DNA from: Puccinia triticina
Taxonomy: Eukaryota > Basidiomycota > Pucciniomycetes > Pucciniales > Pucciniaceae
Direction: 5' to 3'
Assembly: GCF_026914185.1 (NCBI RefSeq)
Contig: NC_070570.1
Location: 4,278,001 to 4,342,000 of the forward strand
DNA length: 64,000 nucleotides
In this document: piece after piece, positions 1 through 10,923 of the stretch
Position numbering within the stretch: the stretch's first letter is position 1
How the letters are laid out: every line of letters starts with the position of its first letter
Program-made: the position numbers and the translations under genes
The notes under the pieces: model-generated
Databases searched by the model: none
What the model saw: the letters and a program-made list of their open reading frames with translations, nothing else
What the model was told of the DNA's origin: nothing

Positions 1-220
1 AAACACTCTTGAATCCCAAATCCAATCTGCCGCTATGTTTGCAGCCCGCCGAGGAATTTATTCCTGTTGCGCTTCATGGCGCACTTTCCTAGTTGACTCT
101 TTCAACAACTAACCTAGGATAAATTCCTTTAGTCGTCTAGAGTAGCCTGAGATACCTGTTATCTCCGAGCTACTCGAGTATGGGTTGTGGGGGGATGGAA
201 TCCTCTTCTCTCTCTCTTTG
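1..220. other. Unassigned flank at window edge
   Basis: No gene can be supported here. Removing the element at 221-1376 and one TTG copy would rejoin this stretch to 1380-1570, downstream (minus strand) of the RNase H of the neighbouring retrotransposon. It may therefore be that element's 3' part, but I find no tyrosine recombinase or integrase motif in it. Confidence 0.3.
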
Positions 221-369
221 CACCAGGAAAAAAAAATAGTCACTTGATGGCAAGTGACATGATGCAGCTTTGGTTTCTGCTCCAGAGCTACTCCAGCGCT
301 GCTCCAAGTCTGCTCCACCAGCACTTGTAGAGCTTGCAGGACTGCACCAGAGCACTCAATGTGGCACAG

Positions 370-1165
370 TCAGCTGATCCTAATTTTTTCCCAGGAACAG
401 CTGAGCAGTAGGCATTGACTGAGCCTGAGCCAAAGCTGAGCATTGGCTGAGCCTGGGCCACAACTGAGCATTGGATATTCCAAGCCTGAAACAAAAACAA
501 GTGTCAGCTGGACCAAGAATATTCCAAATCTGAGCATCAGCTTAGCCAACAATGGTCCAAAGCTGAGCATTGGCTGAGCCAAGGCTGTTCTAAAGCTGAG
601 TATCAGATGTTTTGAGACTATTCAAAATATTAATATCACCTGAGCCAAGGCTGTTCCACAGCTGAGCATCTACTGAGCCAAGGCTGGTCCACAGCTGAGC
701 ATCAGCTGAGCCAAGGCTGGTCCACAGCTGAGCATCAGCTGAGCATCAGCTGAGCCAAGGCTGGTCCACAGCTGAGCATCAGCTGAGCATCAGCTGAGCC
801 AAGGCTAGTCCACAGCTGAGCATTGTCTTAGCCAAGGTTGGTCCACAGCTGAGCATCAGCTGAGCCAAGGCTGGTCCACAGATGAGCATAAGCTGTTACA
901 GGAGTGGTCAGACTCAGAATCTGAGCATTGTCTGGGCCAAGATTTATCCAAAGCTGAAAATCAGCTGAGCCAATACTGGTCCAAAGCTGAGCATTGGCTG
1001 GGCCAATGATAGTCCTAATCTGAGTCTAAGCTGAGCCATGACTGGAATAAAGCTGAAAATAAGCTGGGCCAGGACTGGTTCTGATCTGGGCAACAAAGCT
1101 GAGCATGAGCTGGGCACCAAAGCTGAGCATAAGCTGGGAGCTAAAGCTGAGTATCAGCTGACCAG
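370..1165. repeat. Minisatellite of GCTGAGC-rich units inside the CACC element
   Basis: Irregular tandem repeats built around GCTGAGCATCAGCTGAGCC and AAGGCTGGTCCACA, about 20-35 bp each, most regular at 655-890 and more diverged on both sides. They fill most of the interior of the 221-1376 element. The short open frames across them are by-products of the repeat. Confidence 0.8.
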
Positions 1166-1226
1166 AAATGGGGATCAGTGGTGCCCAGCAAAAACTGAGG
1201 ATCTCCTGTGGAAATTCTTAAACTGG

Positions 1227-1319
1227 TTAGATGGTGGGTAGATGGTGGGTAGATAATGGGTAGATGGTGGGTAGATGGTGGGTAGATGATGGGTAGATGG
1301 TGGGTAGATGGTGGGTAGC
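1227..1319. repeat. 11-bp tandem repeat (GATGGTGGGTA)n
   Basis: About eight copies of an 11-bp unit, some with GATAATGGGTA or GATGATGGGTA, next to the right terminal inverted repeat of the 221-1376 element. Confidence 0.85.
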
Positions 1320-1607
1320 CCGCTGGAGCTGGCATGATGTCACTTGTCATCAAGTGACTATTTTTTTTTCCTGGTGTTGCCTGCCGTGCGCAGATTTGAT
1401 CTCTGCTGGCCTGGCCTTGAGAGGAGAGGGGGGCGTGTGTATTTAGGTCACTCGCCTCCATCCAGGCTGTATAGGGACACCTCCCTAAGGTCCGAGCCCG
1501 ACCCGTAACTCCAGGGAACTCGAGCCCGGCTCAGAGCTAGCCTATCCACACCCAATTCTAGCTACCGTGTCATTTTAACCCTTGCGCCTCGGCGCGGAGA
1601 TTTTTCA

Positions 1608-3347
1608 TTACGGTACTACTTGTTCTATCAAATTTGTCAAGTCACTAGGTACTTCTATTATGATTTGGTCGCGTCTGCTATGGTCCTTCCGGGATCCTTG
1701 TGAAAGCGCATTGGCCCGGTTTTCCTTTGAAATCACTCTTTTGGCCACTAGATTTATCTGCCGCTCTGTGAGTATCTTTTGGATAACGTTCCACTCTTCA
1801 TTTACAAACTTGTCCTTTGACTTCCTTTTGTTTATCACCGTCTCTGTCGTTGTGTTATCCGTCCATACAATAAAATTCTTCCCGCGTCTTGCACCGAGTT
1901 TAATCAGCATCATCAGCCCTAGCCTCACCGCAATGGTCTCAAGGCGTGATATCCTTTCTTCTTCAATATCGAGCTCAATGGAGATTCCTTTCTCTAACTC
2001 CTTGCGTGACTTGAGGAAGAATTGTGCCCATTTCTTCCCAATGAGAACTCCTATCCCAAAACTAGTTGAGGCGTCTCCTACTCAGCCTACTTCTGTTGGC
2101 TCCTGCAATGCAATTCAGCACGTTGGTTCAAAGTTTCTGAGTGTTGACAACCAAACCTTGAGGTCTTCTTCCACGTCTTTTGGCAGAGTTCGCGTTTTGT
2201 CCTTGTATACCCAGCTTTTCAGCCACCGGTATATGCCGCATGAGTAGCATCGCAGTTGAGGGAGGATATAGGATACGTGATTTAGCCTGCCCGCAATGAC
2301 TTAGACCTTGTTGTACCAAAACTCTGCGTCTTTTTCTAGGAATACTAGTACCTGCGCTATCAATTTTGCTAGTTTCTCTTCTGGGAGTCGGACAGTTTTT
2401 CCGGTCCCGTTCCACACAAAGCCCACAAACTTTTGCTCTTTGGCAAACGGCTTGTATTTTTCCTTATTTTTCTTTACGCCAAGTTTGTTGGACCTCTTCA
2501 CCACGTCCGTCATACGCAGGCCTGACCCCGCTTGCTTCACGAATAGATTGTTGTCTACCCACCTGAATATGGTGAGTACATCAAATTCTGCCATCATTAT
2601 CCGCTTCCACGCGTCTGCCGGTCGCCCAAACGAACCACATCCTGCTACACCTCCAAACGCAATTCTTGTATCCAGCATGATTCCTCCCTCAAAATCTTGA
2701 ACCGTCAGGTATCGCCACTGATCCGGTCTTGTTGGAATCTGCCGATACGCTTTTTCCCAGTCAAAAATTGCTAAAAGAATGGGTTCTTTTATCCCTTTTA
2801 TAAATTTTGCAACTACGTTAAAGTCGTCCCACATGGTTTGGAATTCGTCTGAGTCCACAAACGAATTGACTGATGGGATTATGTCCTGTCCGTGGGGGAA
2901 AGAAAGGTCATTTATTGGTCGCAGTGATCCGTTGCCGTTGATTACCGCTCCTAACGGGCTAGTTTGAAAGAAAGGGAATTGCCTATTCACTTGGTCTTGT
3001 GTATATGGTCCGTAAATTTGTCCCTCTTCCACATCTTTCTTCATTGACGCCTCTATTTTTAACCGCGCTTGTAAAGCTGAGCTATGGTTTGGTGGTGTGT
3101 AATAATCTTTGTAACCATCTATTGTGTGTTGCGGTATCCCTTGGTCAAAACCCTTCTCAAAGCCTATCAGGACGTCTTCAAACTCCGGGAGCAAGTTTGA
3201 TTGTTCTAAAGCTTCCTTCCAACGCGGGATATTCATCTCGCACGTCACTCCCTTTGGCCACGCCTGGCTGAGCGTTATCTTATTTTCTGCGCATCTTGTT
3301 TCTATATTTTCCTCCTCACTGTTATCAAAAGGAGTAACACATATCAT
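1608..3347 (-). pseudogene. Reverse transcriptase-RNase H of the retrotransposon (broken)
   Basis: The RT part (3347-2301, about 348 residues) contains SPLGAVINGNGSLRPINDLS, the palm aspartate block AIFDWEKAYRQIPT, the IAFGGVAGCGSFGRP block and FRWVDNNLFVK at the second catalytic site, where DIRS-like RTs usually have VDD; the second aspartate is Asn here. The same frame continues after a stop just below 2301 through two further stops into an RNase H domain: GDASTSFGIGVLIGKKWA, then WTDNTTTETVINKR, then KRVISKENRANALSQG, ending about 1608. The TGA before GDAST sits where related proteins have Trp, which fits G-to-A decay. The altered active site and the stops make it a non-functional copy. 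RT-RH identity is solid; the DIRS subtype is an inference. Confidence 0.75.
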
Positions 3348-3814
3348 AATCAGGAACCGCTCTCACAACTTCTCACTTTTTAGTTACCACCCCTGTATCG
3401 GGATGCACTCCAACAAAGCTCTCTTAACCATTTGGTTATTCTCATGATATAAGGGTACTCTTTCCATTACATCCGTGGAGTTTCCCAGAAATGGAACAAG
3501 AAAAACAAAAAGAGGGTGGGGGCGGCGGCCGCACATGGCGTCTCCCTAGGCGGGTGCTCCTCTGTTCCGCTTCCCACTCCGTGCGGAAGGAAAAAGGGAG
3601 GGATTAGAGTGTTGGCCTACTAGTAGTTATTTCCTCTGCCTCCATCCCTACCGCCGTCGCGGCCTCCATCTTGGTCTCGGTGCCTGGGGTTGTAGCGGTT
3701 GCCCTTGTAACCACCTTGGCCTTGTTTCTGGCCGCCTTGGCCACCTTTCTTGTACTCCTTGGCCAGGTCGGGCGACGTCCTTTGTTGCTGTCCCTGTTGC
3801 TTCCCTTCGGATTG

Positions 3815-4276
3815 TCAACTGTCTGGTTGGCGGAGGTGGAGGGGTAGATTGTTACTACCGCTATTGCTCTTAGCCTTTGGTTGGCCCGTTGTTGGGTCCC
3901 AGCCGTATCGTCTACCGCCAGCTGAGTACGGGTTATCTGGGAAGTCTACTTCGTCAAACTTCCTCGCCTTCCCGTACGCCTTCCGGACCACGTCTTCCCG
4001 ATAGACAGAGATGTTGGCTACCAAGCGGCGTCCGTCTCCCAGCTGCACACGATGTGCAAATGCGTTCGCCCTGATTTGTATGTCGTACCTCAACCCGGTC
4101 ATGTAGCCGTCCTGGATGATGATTGCATCACAGTTTTTCTTGTGGACCACTAGCCATCCGGCAAATGTGGTGTGTGCTGCAGTCTGGATCTTCCTGAGGG
4201 CGGCGTAGAAGCCCTGGTGGGTTACCAACCATTTGTTGTACGTTTGGCAGTACTTGCTGGGGTATGGATATCCCAA
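3815..4276 (-). pseudogene. gag-like protein, 3' half (downstream of CACTA insertion)
   Basis: Open frame with SKYCQTYNKWLVTH, then IQTAAHTTFAGWLVVH and LRYDIQIRANAFAHRV, ending in a Gly/Asn/Ser-rich tail. This is the C-terminal half of the gag-like protein of the RT element downstream. It begins abruptly at the CACTA terminus. Across the insertion, after removing the element and one CAA copy, the frame continues from the 5' half at 9349 upward, apart from one TGA two codons before the insertion point. The minus-strand region 3500-3750 just downstream is glycine/arginine-rich, as expected for a nucleic-acid-binding gag tail, but it is not cleanly open. Confidence 0.6.
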
Positions 4277-4305
4277 CACTACCAAGATGGATGAATTTGC
4301 GATGT

Positions 4306-4358
4306 TGTATATTGATCAATATAGCGTATATTGATCAATTTATATTGATCAATTTTGT
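4306..4358. promoter_or_regulatory. Subterminal ATTGATCAAT repeats of the CACTA element (left)
   Basis: Three copies of the palindrome ATTGATCAAT within 50 bp of the left terminus, mirrored at 9260-9312 on the right. CACTA transposases bind short repeated subterminal motifs, so these are candidate binding sites; binding itself is inferred. Confidence 0.5.
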
Positions 4359-4959
4359 TTTTTTATTATTCCTCTTGATACCTTTGTCTGTTTTCCATGT
4401 CTCCTTGATACTATTCTATAATCTCTCTCCTTCTGCCTGTGTTAGCTTCAAGCCACATGAATTTTTTTTTTCTTTTGCCTGATAACATTCATAAATTTCT
4501 ACATACACCACTCAATTCTTCCTGAAAAAAAGACGTTGCAAGTTTTAGGATTAATCCAGGGTAGCTGAGGGGTCTCAAATTTTTTTTCTGTTTTTTTTAC
4601 TTCAACAATTGATGTTATCAGAAGTCTCCAAATCGACTTTTTTTCAAAAGAGGAAAAAAATTGACCCTTGACCTCTCTCATGATACCATCCTGCACACAT
4701 TTTTAATTTGGTTGGTTGAACTTGCTCAAGATATTGCATATCATACTTGAAGTGCTACATGCATAGAAGGCCTTTTTGAAATTAGTTTACCATGGTTTAG
4801 CATATTTTGGTCAGGTTCTTTTTTTTATCTACTTTTGTTATCAACCACAGATTAATGAGAAATATTTCCACATAAAATTTCATTGGACAATTTTTCTTCA
4901 TATAAAACCCAGACATATTTTAAAATGTAATTTATTTGGGGTCGCATCCATTATGCAGC

Positions 4960-6883
4960 AGCAACAATGTGAGCAGTTCCCAAATATCACTAATTTGGTA
5001 GTTTCTGGCCCTTTCTGCCACTATATCTCAACACAGCATGGGAGTTCTTCCATGATATTGGTATCAAAATGATCAACAGCCCCCAAGGATTCATTTTGTA
5101 CCTTGAATTACCACATAACCCAAATGTAGCAGCTACAATCTGATCAGTTGCCAAATGTCACTAATTTGGTAGTTTCTTGGTGTTGCTGCCACTATATCTC
5201 AACACAGCCTGGGAATTCTTCCACGGTATTGCGATCCAAATAATTAATAGCCCCCAAGGATTCATTGTGTACCTTAAATGACCACGAAACCCCCTAATGT
5301 AGCAGGCACAAGGTGATCAGTTGCCAAATATCACTAATTTGGTAGGTCTTTGGTGTTTCTGCCACTATATCTCAGCGCAGCATGGGAGTTCTTCCATGAT
5401 ATTGGTACCAAAATGATCACATGCCCTCAGGTATTCATTGAGTACCTTGGATGACCACAAAACCCCCAAATGTAGCAGCCACAATGTGATCAGTTGACGA
5501 ATATCACTAATTTGGTAGTTTCTTGATGTTTCTGCCACTATATCTCAGCACAGCGTGGGAGTTCTTCCATGATATTTGATTCAAAATGATCACATGCCCT
5601 CAAAGATTCATGGAGTACCTTGGATGACAACAAAACCCCCAAATGTAGCAGCCACAATGTGATCAGTTGACAAATATCACTAATTTGGTAGTTTCTTGGT
5701 GTTCCCGCCACTATATCTCAGCACAGCGTGGGAGTTCTTCCATGATATTGGTAGTAAAATGATTAATCACCCCTGAAGATTCATTGTGTACCTTGAATGA
5801 CCACAAAACCCCCAAATGTAGCAGCCACAATGTGATCAGTTGCCAAATATCACTAATTTGGTAGTTTCTTGATGTTTCTGCCACTATATCTCAGCACAGC
5901 GTGGGAGTTCTTCCAAGATACTGGTACCAAAATAATCAAATGCCCTCAAAGATTCATTGAGTACCTTGGATGACCACAAAACCCCCAAATGTAGCAGCCA
6001 CAATGTGATCAGTTGCCAAATATCACTAATTGGGTAGTTTCTTGATGTTTCTGCCACTATATCTCAGCACAGCGCGGGAGTTCTTCGAAGTTATTTGGAC
6101 CAAAATGATCACATGCCCTCAAAGATTCATTGAGTACCTTGGATGACAACAAAACCCCCAAACGTAGCAGCCACAATGTGATCAGTTGCCAAATATCACT
6201 AATTTGGTAGTTTCTTGGTGTTTCCGCCACTGTATCTCAGCACAGCATAAGAGTTCTTCCATGATATTGGTACCAAAATGGTTAATCACCCCTGAAGATA
6301 CATTGGGTACCTTGAATGACCACAAAACCCCCACCTGTAGCAGCCACACTGTGATCAGTTGCCAAATATCACTAATTTGGTAGTTTCTTGGTGTTTCTGC
6401 CACTATATCTCAGCGCAGCATGGGAGTTCTTTCATGATATTGGTACCAAAATGATCACATGCCCTCAAACATTCATTGAGTACCTTGGATGACCATAAAA
6501 CCCCCAAATGTAGCAGCCAAAATGTGATCAGTTGGCAAATGTTCTAATTCGGTAGTTTCTTGGTGTTTCTGCCACTATATCTCAGCGCAGCATGGGATTT
6601 CTTCCATGATATTGGTACCAAAATGATCAAATGCCCTCAAACATTCATTTGGTACCTTGGATGACCACAAAACACCCAAATGTAGCAGCCACAATGTGAT
6701 CAGTTGCCAAATATCACTAATTTGGTAGTTTCTTGGTGTTTCTGCCACTATATCTCAGCGCAGCATGGGATTTCCTCCATGATGTTGGTCCCAAAATTAT
6801 CAAATTCCCCTGAAGATTCATTGTGTACCTTGAATGACCACAAAACCCCCAAATGTAGCAGCCACACTGTGATCAGTTGCCAA
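4960..6883 (+). repeat. 173-bp tandem repeat array, left arm of palindrome
   Basis: About eleven units of roughly 173 bp, recognisable by ATATCACTAATTTGGTAG recurring near 4985, 5158, 5332, 5506, 5679, 5853, 6026, 6199, 6372 and 6712. Each unit also holds CCACTATATCTCAGCRCAGC, TTCCATGATATTGGTACC and CAAAACCCCCAAATGTAGC. Units differ from each other at roughly one base in ten. The array ends at a turn-around near 6883-6900, where the same unit reads in the opposite direction. Confidence 0.9.
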
Positions 6884-8690
6884 ATTAGTGATATTTGGCA
6901 ACCATTCACATTGTAGCTGCTACATTTGGGGGTTTTGTGGTCATTCAAGGTACACAATTCATCTTTGAGGGCATTTAATCATTTTGGTACCAATATCATC
7001 AAAGAATTCCCACGCTGTGCTGAGACATAGTGGCAAAAACACCAAGAAACTACCAAATTGGTGATATTTGGCAACTGATCACATTGTGGCTGCTACATAT
7101 GGGGTTTTTGTGGTCATTCCAGGTACTTGATGAATCTTTGAGGTAATTTGATCATTTTGATACCAATATTATGGAAGAAATCCCATGCTGCGCTGAGATA
7201 TAGTGGCAGAAACACCAGAAACTACCAAATTAGTGATATTTTGCAACTGATCACATCCTAGCTGCTACATTTGGGGGTATTGTGGTCATTCAAGGTACAC
7301 AATTAATCTTCAGGGGAATTTGATCATTTTGGTTCCAATATCGGGGAATTTGATCATTTTGGTTCCAATATCATGGAAGAACTCCCACGCTGTGCTGAGA
7401 TATAGTGGCAGAAACACCAAGAAACTACCAAATTAGTGATATTTGGCAGCTGATCACATTGTGGCTGCTACATTTGGGGGTTTTGTGTTCATTCAAGGTA
7501 CTAAATGAATCTTCAGGGGCATGTGATCATTTTGGTACCAATATCATGAAAGAACTCCCACGCTGCGCTGAGATATAGTGGCAGAAACACCAATAAACTA
7601 CCAAATTAGTGATATTTTGTAACTGATCACATTGTGGCTGCTACATTTGGGGGTTTTGTGGTCATCAAAGGTACTCAATGAATGTTTGAGAGCATGCAAT
7701 TATTTTGGTACCAATATCATGGAAGAACTCCCAGGCTGCTTTGAGATATAGTGGCAGAAACACCAAGAAACTACCAAATTAGTGATATTTGGCAACTGAT
7801 CAGGTTGTAGGGCTACATTAGGGAGTTTCATGGTAATTTAAGGTACACAATGAATCCTTGGGGAATATTGATCATTTTGAAACCAATATCATGGAAGAAC
7901 CCCCAGGTTGTGTTGAGATATAGTGGCAGAAACACCAAGAACCTACCAAATTAATGAGATTTGGCAACTGATGAGATTGTAGCTGCCACATTTGGGGGTT
8001 TTGTGGTCATTTAAGGTACACAATGGATCCTTGGGGGCTACTGAACATTTTGATACCAATATCATGGAAGAACCCCCAGGTTGTGTTGAGATATAGTGGC
8101 AGAAACACCAAGAACCTACCAAATTAATGAGATTTGGTAACTGATGAGATTTTAGCTGCCACATTTGGGGGTTTTGTGGTCATTCAAGGTACACAATGTA
8201 TCCTTGGGGGCTACTGAACATTTTGATACCAATATCATGGAAGAACCCCCAGGCTGTGTTGAGATATAGTGGCAGAAACACCAAGAAACTACCAAATTAG
8301 TGATATTTGGCAACTGATCGGGTCGTAGGGGCTACATTAGGGACTTTTGTGGTGATTTAAGGTACAAAATGAATCCTTGGGGACTATTGATCATTTTGAA
8401 ACCAATATCATGGAAGAAATCCTGGGCTGTGTTGAGATATAGTGGCAGAAACACCAAGAAACTACCAAATTAGTGATATTTGGCCACTGATCAGATTGTA
8501 GCAGCTACATTTGGGGATTTTGTGGTCATTCAAGGTACACAATGAATCCATGGGGGCTTTCAAAAATTTTGGTACCAATTTCATGGAAAAATTCCCAGGC
8601 TGTGTTGAGATATAGTTGCAGAAATACCAAGAAACTAACAAAGTAGTGAGATTTGGCAACTGATCAGATTGCAGCTGCTGCATAATGGAT
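6884..8690 (-). repeat. 173-bp tandem repeat array, right arm (inverted)
   Basis: The same 173-bp unit in reverse orientation, about ten copies, recognisable by CTACCAAATTAGTGATATTT. Near 7327-7380 a short stretch (GGGGAATTTGATCATTTTGG) is repeated in direct tandem. The units nearest the right end are more divergent, for example ATGAGATTTGG in place of GTGATATTTGG. Confidence 0.9.
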
Positions 8691-9348
8691 GTGACCCCAA
8701 AAACATTATTTCTGGGTTTTATATTCAGAAAAATTGTCCAACAAAATTTTATGTGGAAATATTCCTCATTAATCTGTGGTTGATAACAAAAGTAGATAAA
8801 AAAAAGAACCTGACAAAAATATGCTAAACCATGGTAAACTAATTTCATAAAGGCCTCCTATGCATGTAGCACTTCAAGTATGATATGCAATATCTTGAGC
8901 AAGTTCAAACAACCAAATTCAAAATGTTTGCAGGATGGTATCATGAGAGAGGTCAGGGGTCAATGCTTTTGCTTTTTTGAAAAAAAAGTCAATTTGCAGA
9001 CTTCTGATAACAGATCAATTGTTGAAGTAAAAAAAAAAAGAAAAAAAAAATTGAGACCCCTCAGCCACCCTGGATTAATCCTAAAACTTGCAATGTCTTT
9101 TTTTCAGGAAGAATTGAATGGTGTATGTAGAAATTTATGAATGTTATCAGGCAAAAAAAAAGATTCCTGTGGCTTGAAGCTAACACAAGGGGAAGGAGAG
9201 AGATTATAGAATGGTATGAAGGAGACATGGAAAGCAGACAAAGGTATGAAGAAGAATAATAATAAAAAATTGATCAATATAAATTGATCAATATACGCTA
9301 TATTGATCAATATACAACATCGCAAATTCATCCATCTTGGTAGTGCAA

Positions 9349-10923
9349 ATATCAAAATACGTCGGTACCAGTCGCCTCAGCCTTTGGTTTCTTTTTGGAC
9401 CAATGTGTTATTGCTTTGTCTTGCCATTCTTCATTGAAGATGGTAAGAGGTAATGGTCCCTTCAGCTCTTCGAGGTTTTTCTGTAAGAAAGGGGTTAGCC
9501 CCACATTGACGGATGTTGGGGCCGCTGAATCATCACAGATTAAGCTTCCTGCGCTGTTTGCCAACCCGTTGGGCACCGCATTGCTTGTCGGTAGTAGCTC
9601 TTCAATCCCATTGGTTACCTGGGTGCTACTCGTGATGGGGACGGGGACTTGTAGCCCCTCAATCGTTAAGGGTGCCTGCACCGTTCTCCTTAAGGTTGGA
9701 GCTGCTGCTGCCGGGCTTGCTCTTGGTACTGCTTGTCCTAGACTCGCTCTGATGTTGTAAAGGCGGTTTGCCAGCGCCATGTCTCCGTTCTCTTTGGCTT
9801 TCATTGCCTTCTCCGCCATCCTGACCAGCGTTTCCTGGACCTTCCAGGCTGGTAGTGCTCCTTGAGCTGGCTCCGCTTCATGGGTTCCGCTCGGTGTTGG
9901 TCCCTCATCTGCTAAGACTGGGTTTGACTCTGGTGGGGTAAGCCGATCAGGTCAGAAATTCCATTGGGTATCTTTAGGTTCCTTTGGGTTGGTGGACTCC
10001 TTACCTGATCCCGGCCATCCCTGCTTGTTTTGGGCGCAATCGTTTGACGTAGCTTCTGTCCGTTCCTCTGGATTGTGAGCTAACAGCGGTAAGGCAATGT
10101 AACCCCCCGCCTTTGGGGTGTCACAAGATGGATCACAGGATCCCAAACAGACCCATACTTAGTCCAACCATTCCCCCCGCCCCTCCTAGTTCAGCAGAGA
10201 TGTTCCTTCCATCTCTCCTGAGCTAGGTGAGTCTGCCCAGTTTCCTCTTCTTTCTCCTTCCCTCTCAGCTTGTATGTAGTCTAACAGAGATGTTCCTTCC
10301 ATCTCTCCTGAGCTAGGATTGCGCAATCAAAGGAAACATTGGTTCCAGAAGTCCTCCCAAGGCCTCAGCCTCGTCCCCTCGTCCTCGCCATTGTACAGTG
10401 AAGCCCTCCTCGCTGAGAGCTTACAGGCAAGTTATTTCTTAGTTCCTTTTGTTCCTCTCGTTCCCCTCTGTTTGCTTTGTCGTTGCTTACCTCCATTGCT
10501 TATTCGTTGGCCTACATCCATCAGGAGCCCTTCCCATCCGTCCTGTGCGATTGGTTGGGCTTTCTTTGGCTGCGGTGGATCTTCTGGAACTTTTGATGCC
10601 AACCTGGTCGCGATCTTCCGGGCCGCCTCCTTTGGCGCTGTCACTTTCTTGGTCTTCTTGGGTGGATTCAATTCTGGGACCTCATCAATTGCTCCTTGCG
10701 GTGTTGCTGCAGGCTCTTCCGTGCCCTCCTTGTCCTGTGGTCCGAGTCCTGCTAACTGTTTCACAAACGCTGTTGCTTGTTGCATTGAGTTTGACATTCT
10801 TCTTGGGGTTTTTAAGCGAAATAAGAGAGCAAAAAAAGAGATTTCTTTTATCCTCTCCCGGCGGACGGTTAAGGTTGAAACCTTGACAAGTATTATTCCG
10901 TCCCAATAGGTTTCTTTGGCCAA
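9349..10923 (-). pseudogene. gag-like protein, 5' half (upstream of CACTA insertion)
   Basis: Minus-strand coding remnants. 10923-10432 is an open frame containing MSNSMQQATAFVKQLAG and a Lys/Pro/Ala-rich basic stretch (PPKKTKKVTAPKEAARK). 10146-9952 and then 9952-9352 lie in one frame separated by a TGA, the latter holding WKVQETLVRMAEKAMKAK, ALANRLYNIRASLGQ and LTIFNEEWQDKAITHW. The frame runs into a TGA just before the CACTA insertion point and would otherwise continue into the 3' half at 4276. Between 10191 and 10317 a 35-bp segment is repeated (AGATGTTCCTTCCATCTCTC at both places). No enzymatic motif is visible; the gag role is inferred from position upstream of RT. Confidence 0.5.

Larger units (their letters stand above)
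221..1376. mobile_element. Non-autonomous CACTA-like element (CACC termini)
   Basis: A 1,156-bp element bounded by terminal inverted repeats that start CACCAGG and run about 45 bp with only two mismatches (221-265 against 1332-1376). It is flanked by a 3-bp duplication TTG (218-220 and 1377-1379). CACTA/EnSpm elements typically make 3-bp duplications and have termini starting CACT or close variants; here the ends read CACC. There is no transposase: the interior is a minisatellite followed by an 11-bp tandem repeat. Its copies should be mobilised, if at all, by a transposase encoded elsewhere. Superfamily assignment rests on TIR start and TSD size only. Confidence 0.75.
4277..9345. mobile_element. 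5.07-kb non-autonomous CACTA transposon, palindromic
   Basis: Starts CACTACCAAGATGG at 4277 and ends with its exact reverse complement CCATCTTGGTAGTG at 9345. It is flanked by the 3-bp duplication CAA (4274-4276, 9346-9348), the signature of CACTA/EnSpm elements. The inverted repeat is not limited to the ends: 4277 to about 4960 matches the complement of about 8700 to 9345 with few differences, and the interior consists of 173-bp tandem repeats that point one way up to about 6880 and the other way after it. The whole element is therefore a foldback of two arms of about 2.5 kb. No transposase frame exists in it; the 60-130-codon frames are translations of the repeats. It was inserted into the gag gene of the surrounding retrotransposon. 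Confidence 0.9.

Noticed and set aside
4776..8848. Many 60-130-codon frames in the CACTA element
   Set aside because: The same peptide (ITNLVVSWCFCHYIS-type) recurs with the 173-bp unit in both directions; no transposase motif.
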